Shown: one piece after another, positions 53,701 through 62,700 of the stretch
Numbering within the stretch: position 1 is the stretch's first letter
Layout: each line of letters opens with the position of its first letter
Translations under genes and position numbers: made by a program
Notes under the pieces: generated by a model
Told to the model about the DNA's origin: nothing
Databases searched by the model: none
What the model saw: the letters and a program-made list of their open reading frames with translations, nothing else
Assembly: GCA_023898365.1 (NCBI GenBank)
Contig: CP060219.1
Location: 620,001-684,000, forward strand
Origin: Candidatus Woesearchaeota archaeon
GTDB lineage: Archaea > Nanobdellota > Nanobdellia > Woesearchaeales > GCA-023898365
DNA length: 64,000 nucleotides
Reading direction: 5' to 3'

Positions 53701-56700
53701 GATGTTTGCAGATCTTGGAAATGATAATGTCAACTATGGTTCTCCAGCGATCGCTGACTTTGATAATGATGGTGATTATGATGCAGTAGTTGGCTATAGT
53801 GAAAATACGGGGCCTATTAGAGAGTACCATTACTATGAACAAGTCCTTGGCGACCCTCTGACGTTCAACACCCATGGCGCAATTTTTGACGGATTAAACG
53901 ATGCGTATTTTACCAACTCGATTGCGGGTGATTGGAACAACGACGGATATATGGACGTCATTGTCGCAACTAGGTATTACAATCTCTATGTCCTTATTAA
54001 TAATAAGAATGATACGTTTACTCATTTCAAAACAATCGCTTCAGAACCTAATGCGCGAGGTAAAGGCGTTGGCGACATTAACGAAGATGGTTTGCAGGAT
54101 TTTGTCTATGTTGATAATAGTGGCTTGATTGACAAATACATCAGTAAGGGCGATGGCACCTTTACAGTAATCCGCGATCCGTTCGACTCAAATCAGAATG
54201 CGTGGAGTCAATGTATGGCTGTTGCTGACTTTGATAATGACGGGCATGATGATTTAATTACTGGAGATAATGACTTTATCTATTGGCTTAAAGGAAATGG
54301 TACGGGAAATTTCACCAATCAAGGTCGTGTATTAAATTTAGGTTCAATTGACTATGTTGGTTGTGATAATTATGATTATGATCATGACGGCATTCAAGAT
54401 CTGGTCTTTAGTTATTGGACAGATTCTGAACAAGTCTATTACCGAGGTGTTGGAAACGGCTCGTTCACTTACGCTGCATCGTATGGTGATGATGTCGAAA
54501 TGGCTATTGCTACGCCACAAGATTTGCCGTACGAAATTTCTCAGCTAAGCACAGCTGAAGTGTATTCTTCAGCAACCACGCTTTCCAGTGTTCTAGACGT
54601 AGGCTCCACAAATTTTGATGGTTATGTTACGTTACGCGTTGATTATTTCAACACCACTTCTGGAAGCTGGCAAATCGAATCGGTTGTTGTCAATGATACG
54701 CTTGCAGGAATCCCTCATTCGGTGACCAGCGGTTCTTTAATCAATCTTAAAGATCTCTTCATATCTGGTGGTGGTTGGAATACGGGAACGAGTGAACTAG
54801 GATGGTATCGTATTGTTGCAGAATTATTTCATAGGAACGGATCGCTTCTCACAACAGATCATACTGGTCTTGCAATGAACGCAACATATAACTTCACCGT
54901 CAATGAAGATGTATATGGGCCAACAATTCTTTCGTACACCTTATCCCCTACAACGACTGGGTATGGCGAACCTATTGATGTGCGTGCAACCCTTGAGGAT
55001 GAAGGAAATGGCGTTGCTACTGCTTGGCTTAACGTTACTTTTCCAAATAATCAATCGATGCTTCAAACACTCACCCAACTCTCGACAAGTATTTGGAATA
55101 CAACGTTTAACACAACGTGGCAATGGGGTAACTACACACTCACACTTCACACCAATGATACGGGAGGCTACAATAGTTCTCAAAATGCTTCTTTACGCAT
55201 TAGCACGAAAGCAGAAATAAATATTTCTACAGAAGAAGAAACGTATTATCCAAACCAAACAGTAAAAATTACCAGTCCCTTTGATTGGATTGATACGTCC
55301 TGGCATTATCGCTTCCCAGTCAAGCTTGACTCTACATCATACAATCGACACCGTCCTCTCGTTGGCGGCACGTATAATTTTACAGCAAAACTTGCAGAAT
55401 TAAATTGCACGGGAGGTCCTTGTACGGGAACGCTGGATAATAATAGTATTCGTGTTGTCGAATTTGCAGTGAACGGATCCCCTATTGTTTATGATTCTTC
55501 AAAACCAGGATATAAAAAATATTATGTGCCTTATTATCATGAAGAACAAGCTAATTACAACGCGATCTCTAATGCAGTGGTCGACATTTTTTGGAATGCG
55601 TGGGATACGGACGCAGACACGGAACGATATTTTGCGGTGTTTTTTGATATTTCTGACTTTGGATCAAAGCCTTCGCCAACAACAGTCACGTCATATATGC
55701 CAAGCGACGGATCATCATTTTCCTACATTGCGGTCTACGATAGCGATGAACATCTTTATGTGATAGAAAATAATCAAGATGGAACGTGGGGCACTATTAC
55801 TGATATTGGCGAACCTGCAGGCACGAACAATCATCGCGCAGTTGTTCAAGGCGATTTTGATAATGACGGCGATGAAGATATGTTAGCTGGAGTTCCTCAA
55901 AGCGGCTTTGCTATTTATTATTATAACCAAACAGCGCCTGGAACATTTACGAATGAAGGCATCGTTGCAAATCTTACTGATGGATCAAGTGCATATGCGA
56001 TGGGCGGCGCAACTGGTGACTTCAATGGCGATGGCAACCTTGACTTTTCGATGTCATCAAACGACTTCTATATTGATATTTTCTTTGGTGATGGTGCAGG
56101 CGGATTCACGCTTGATGACACGTTGACTATTTGCAATGGTGCAAATGATGCGCGTGGTCAAGACGCGGCAGATATTGATAATGATGGTGATATAGATATT
56201 ATTGCTGCTTGTACGGGAAACCCCGACATTTACAAATTAGTTAATGATGGAACGGGCAGTTTTACCGCAACTGAATTCGGAACGGGCGTCCTTGCTGATC
56301 CGTATGGTGTCACCGTCGCAGACTTTGATAATGATACGTATGTTGATGTTATTGCAAATTATGGCGATTCAAACCAACTCTATTATTATAGTGGAAACGG
56401 AGATGGCACGTTTGATGCTCCTGTGTCACTCACTATCACGACGTTTGATTCTATTCATCCAGCGCTTGATAGTTTCGATTTTAACCATGACGGCAAGATA
56501 GACTTAGTTGCTTCTGGACGTGTTCCGCACAACATCTACTTTTTTACTGGGGATGGTGACGGCACCTTCACGTTTAATTCGATTATTGCAACGGCAGGAG
56601 ATGATCCGTTTTCGATTTCTGCACCAATGGGCAATATTCCTTTTGCAACCACGGTGAGAGTCACTGAAGAAGTCGTACTTAACAAAACAAAATCTCGTGT

Positions 56701-59700
56701 TCTCAATACAGGAAACTATTCGTTTAATTTGTTCTTGTATGCAACTGTTGATGTCTATGATAACATTTCTGGAAAATGGAATGTCTCGCAAGTTATTATT
56801 GATGATGTTGCCACCCAAACAAAAACAAGAATGGTCCCGGGATCATTACTTAATGTAAAGGATCGCGTCCATGCTGCAGGAAATTGGTACACGGACAGTC
56901 ATCCCTTTGGATGGTACCGGTACAATATTTCGCTTCGCGATGTATATAACCAAACGTTGCGTGCTGATGACGGTTCACTTCTTGCTTCAGCAGCAGATAT
57001 TTCGCTTAATGCAAGCGCAAATTTCTCTTTGCAAAAAGATACAGATGGTCCTACCATTTCTAATTTTGCAACCGATGAAAGCGTGGTTGGTTATGGTACC
57101 TCCGTTTTGGTAAGCGTTACACTTGAAGATGATAGTGGAGTGCAGAGCGCGTCTGCTCATATCGATTATCCAAATGGAACGAATACTACGCTTGTCATGA
57201 CAAACATTTCCAGTTATAATTGGCAGGTGTCATTTAATGACACGTGGGTGAATGGACAATATAATATTACGATTAATGCAACAGATGAAGGAGGCTATTC
57301 TTCGAATGCAACTATTTCGTTCAATGTCAGTGCTGATATGACTATTGAAGTTGCTACCTTGCAAGATGTTTATTTACCAAATAATCTTGTAAAACTTACC
57401 AGTCCGTTTACGTGGTGGAACTCGACGTGGGCGTACCGCAAACAATATACTGCAACAAGCGCAAACAAAGTTCGCTACCGCGCATATTTTAAGGAAACAA
57501 TTAATATTACTGAAGAACTTGCCGACCTTGGGTTAACAGGTAGTTTTGAAAATAACAGTATTCGTGTTATTGAATATGATGCGCTGTCTGGAGACCCCGT
57601 TCTTAATGATGGTTCGTACGCAATTCCTTATCGCATCACGTATCCTGACAGCTCAACGTATAATTCCGTAACTAATGCAGTGGTGCAGATCGAATGGAAT
57701 TCTCCTTCAACCATCACTCGTAATGAAGAAAAGACGTATTTCATATATTATGATATTCAAGAACATCTTGCAAAGCCAACACCAACCTTTTCAACGTTTT
57801 TATACAACAGCCCCTGTAATGAAACGTATATTGCAACAGGAGATATTCCGGGCAACATTTACTACATTCGCTCATATGACAATGGCTCGTACGGTGAACA
57901 CGGATTAATTGGTGATGATGACAATAACAATTGGGGTATTGGTCTTGGTGATTTCGACAATGATGGTGACTGTGATTTGGTTACTGGCGGTGATACTGGT
58001 TTCATTGATTATTATGAAAAAACAGGCACGGGTCTTGATTTCACGTTAACAAATAACATTAATTCATTTAGTGATAATGGATACGGCATGGATATAGCGG
58101 TTGAAGATTATAATCATGATGGTCAGCAGGATTTTGTCATTTCAGGAAATAATAATGTGTTTACTACCTTCTTAGGAAACGGAGATGGTACTTTCAATGC
58201 TTCTGTCTTTGCCTCAACTGCAGACCAAGGACGGGGTAAAGATGCTGTCGATTTCAATGGAGATGGAAATATTGATTTCGTTGCAGGTTTTGATGATGCA
58301 GGAACTGAAGATGGCTATCTTTACATTTATTACGGAAATGGCGACGGTACGTTTAATGAAACGTCGATAAACTGGGATGTGGGTGATACGGCGTACGGCG
58401 TTACTACTGCTGACTTTGACGAAGACGGCGACTACGATATTTGCGCTGCTGCTTCGAATGCTATTATTTATTGCCGTTTTAATAATGGGCAGGGCGTTTT
58501 CGGAAACCAAGTAGATACGAGTATGGATCCTGGCGATTATGCGCCGATGGATTCGTATGATTTTGATGGCGACGGACATTATGATTTGGTTGCTAATTAT
58601 TATAATGGCGAAGAAGTGTATGTGTACTATGGTTTAGGAAACGGTTCTTTCACACCAGATGCTGCAAACCCTGTTGGTCCGGCGTATGGTGATCGGCGCA
58701 TGGGTATTGCAACGCAGCAAATTAAGGAAGCTGAATCAACGACGACGTACACGTCTGAAATAAACGCAGAAAGTGTCTTGAAGTCAAGAGTGGTAAATGT
58801 TGGATCGACTTCTTCTATCACGTACACCTATTTAGCAATTGAATATTGGAATACATCACTTGCATCGTGGGTTGTTATTGATGCAGTTGTTAATGATCTC
58901 GGTAACTCCTCGCCAAACTCAGCTATTGGATCCAATGGCTTGATCAACTTACAAGCAGAGTTTGCGGCAAACGGAAATTGGAACACTTCTTCGTTTATTA
59001 ATGGCTCTTACCGAATTCATGCTGCGTTGAGAAACATTTACAATCAAACCTTGCTCAATGATAATGGTTCTGCAATAAATGCCACGTACAACTTTACATT
59101 AAAGTATGATACTGATGCGCCAACAGTCACTTCCTATTCTATTTTGCCAAATGTGACTGGTTATGGAAGAAATGTGGTGTTTACGTTTGATTTAGATGAT
59201 GATACTGATGTGGAGAATGTTTCTGTTAATATTACTCAGCCAAACTTGTCTAACGCCACGACGTATTTTACGCAAGCAACAACAAGCAGATGGCAAGCAA
59301 CGGTGAATGATAACTGGCAACTGGGAACGTACAACGCAACGGTCATCTACAATGATTCGCTGGGCTATGAAGGTTCAACGCCAACAACGTATATTATTAA
59401 CACTTCCGTTTCCATTGGTATTGCAACGGAGAAGAACGTTTATTTTGCGAATGAAACAGTTGATTTAACCAGTCCGTTTGTATGGTGGAATACTTCGTGG
59501 AATTATCGCACAACCTTTACTCTTCCTGCAAAAGACTATCCAACGTATGATGTCTACGCGTTTGAAATGGTTAACTTCACCAGTTTGCTTACGTCCCTTG
59601 GTGCAAACGGCATTTTTGATGTAAACTCACTTCGTGTTGTTGAGTACAACACTGATGGTTCTCTTGTCATCTATAATAGTTCCAGAACGGGCGATTCAAA

Positions 59701-62700
59701 ATATATTATTCCCTATAAATTTACTCCCGCATCAGGATTTGATACACAAACAAACGCGTACGGAAAGTTCGAGATTATGTTTAATGGAACGATTCCTGCA
59801 AACACGCCAAGAAATTTTGCCTTATATTTTGACAAAGAAGAAAATGGCATCAAACCAGTAAAATATCTTTCTGATAATCAGCCAGAAGAATTCTTCGTTT
59901 ACTCCAATGATGTGGGTGATGCCTATCGCCAAATGTCAAATGGGGATGGCACGTTTGACGATCCAGAACCTATTATTGATTTACCAGGAGCAGACAATAG
60001 TGCTCGAGGCATCGGTCTAGCAGATTTTGATAATGATGGTGATTATGATGTTATTTACGGTGGTGATAACGGGGGAAGTTATGCCCAGCTTTACTTGTAT
60101 CGCAACAATGGCGACGGATCATTTTCAAGTGTCTGGACATCAAGCGCAATATTTGTCAGTGATTATGTTATGGATGTTGCCGTAGGCGATTTTGATGGAG
60201 ACTCCTACATGGATTTCATTATTGGCGGCAATGATGCAAACATGTACGTTTACTTTAATGATGGGGATTCTACCTTCACCCGATCAAAATTTGATACGTC
60301 CTTAGTAGATGCAAATACGAGGGCGAAAACTTCTGGTGATATTGACGGCGATGGTGATATTGACTTTTTGTATGTTGAAAACGGACGAAACGTCTACGCA
60401 TACATAAATGACGGTACAGGAACATTTTCTCGCACCTTTATTGATCTTTTTGCAGCAAATGATCCTTACTGCCTTGCACTTGGTGACATTAACAACGACG
60501 ATTTAATGGACGCAATTATTTCCGGAAGCAATGGCGATGTCTATTGGTATAAAGGAAATCTTGCTGGTGCGAGAGTGTACTTCGATGCTGAAGTCGCAAC
60601 CGGACTTGATGCAAATAATTATTTGGGTTGTGAACTCTATGATTATAATGATGATGGCAATCTCGATTTGGTGGGAACGAGATGGAATTCTGACCAAACA
60701 CTCTTCTATGCAGGCGATGGGGATGGCACGTTCCAAGCAGGTGTTGTTGAAGGAAGCAATCCTGATGTAAATGATGCGATGGGGCTTGACGTGCCAACAC
60801 GTCATCTGAACACGTTGAGTTTTGGTTCGCCTACAACAAAGTTTGCTTCGACTATTCCTTCAAAAATCCAAGATGAGATCGGTACAACCTCTAATTTCTA
60901 TTTGCAAATAGATGTTGAGAAATATAATGCAACAACGTTCTTATGGGAACAAGTTGCGGGCATTCTTAACACGAGCTTGCAATCAGTGTTTGCAAACAAC
61001 TTACTTGATTTGAGTTCTCTTTTCTCAACAGCAGGAAGTTGGAACACTTCAAACCATACGGAAGGAACTTATCGTGTGCGTGTCCAGGCTCGAGATAATG
61101 AAACAAAGCAACTCCTTAACTACAATGGTTCTGCAATAAATGCCACCTATCCTTTTACTATTACTTCGGACAATGTTGGTCCTGCGTACACCAACTTTTT
61201 TATCATTCCAAATCCTGCAGGATATAACAATAGCGTCATATTCCGTGTTGATGCGCAAGATGAGTCAGGTATTGACACACTCTATGCAAACATTACGATG
61301 CCTAACGGTTCGGTGCAAACGGTGAATATGTCTGCTGTTACTGCAGCGCGTTTTAGAAGTTCTTTTAATACGACGTGGCAAACGGGTCAGTACAATATTA
61401 CTATTTATGGTAATGATACGCTCGGATTTGTAAGTAACACATCGCAAAACTTTACCGTCGCTCTTAATGTTTCAACAAATATGACTCTTGGTTCAATTAT
61501 TTATTATTCTAATCAAACAGTTAGTTTAACAGGATACTTGGCAAATGCTGATTACACGAACTTTACAGGATTTCTTCAGATGGGAGTTGATTTCTATAAT
61601 ACTTCATCGGGTAAATGGCAAGTATGGAATACAACGATCAGTGAAACTACCGCAAGATCATTTAGTGTTTCTGGTTCACTCAATCTTGGCACGATTTGGG
61701 CAACAAATCCGTGGAATGCAACAACCAGTCCTGGCGGCGACTATCGTGTCTTTGTTCGCCTTCATGACAATGGGCTCTATAATGGGACGCTCAACACCTT
61801 AGAATACGCAAACGGCTCAACTGCTCGATTGTATCGCTATTTCGAACTTAAGAACTCAACTGATTTCCCTGCAATTAATTCACACTCCTTATCGCCGTCA
61901 ACGTTTGGTTTCGGTCAGAACATCACTATTACTGCAAACATCACTGACACGACAGGCATTGACACTGCCTATCTGAATATCACCTTGCCAAATTCAACGC
62001 CTGAACAAATTGTGTTAACAAACGTTTCAGATATTTACACTGGCTATTTTAACAATACGTGGGTTGCGGGAACATACGCGTACACGTTATTTGCAAACGA
62101 CACTGATGGCAATTATGATACGACGTCCGGAACCATAACGCTCTCTGCCACAATCAAAATCAATCTTTCAACGGTTGAAAACACGTACTATCCAAATGAT
62201 ATTGTTTCACTTACACCAATGGATTGGTTTAACGCATCTTGGCATTATCGTGTTCCTTTGCTTTTAAACACAGGACACACGGCACGTTCTGAAAAACTTG
62301 CGGTGAAAAAATTGGTGAACTTTTCATCAGCAATGTTGCAAGCAAACATCACCGGTCTTTTTGATAGCAACTCGATTAGAGTTGTTCGAGAAGATAATGT
62401 TGAAGTTGCCTACGAAGTGCTTCGGTGGGTAACCAATGATACGGCTATGATTCGCTTCAAATTAGGAACTGGCAGCACCATGCTTCCACGAATGACGAAT
62501 TATATGTACTATGTTTATTTCGACACTGTCAATCACGGCTATAAGGTCAACGATGAATCCATTAATATTACTAAAGAGTTTGTTGTTTGTCCGGGAACAG
62601 ACACCAACGATTATCACTTGGCATACACCAGATATAATGGTACGTTCGAATCGTTTAATGATGTTGCAACGGGCGGTAACACTCGTCGTGCTCGCGTGTT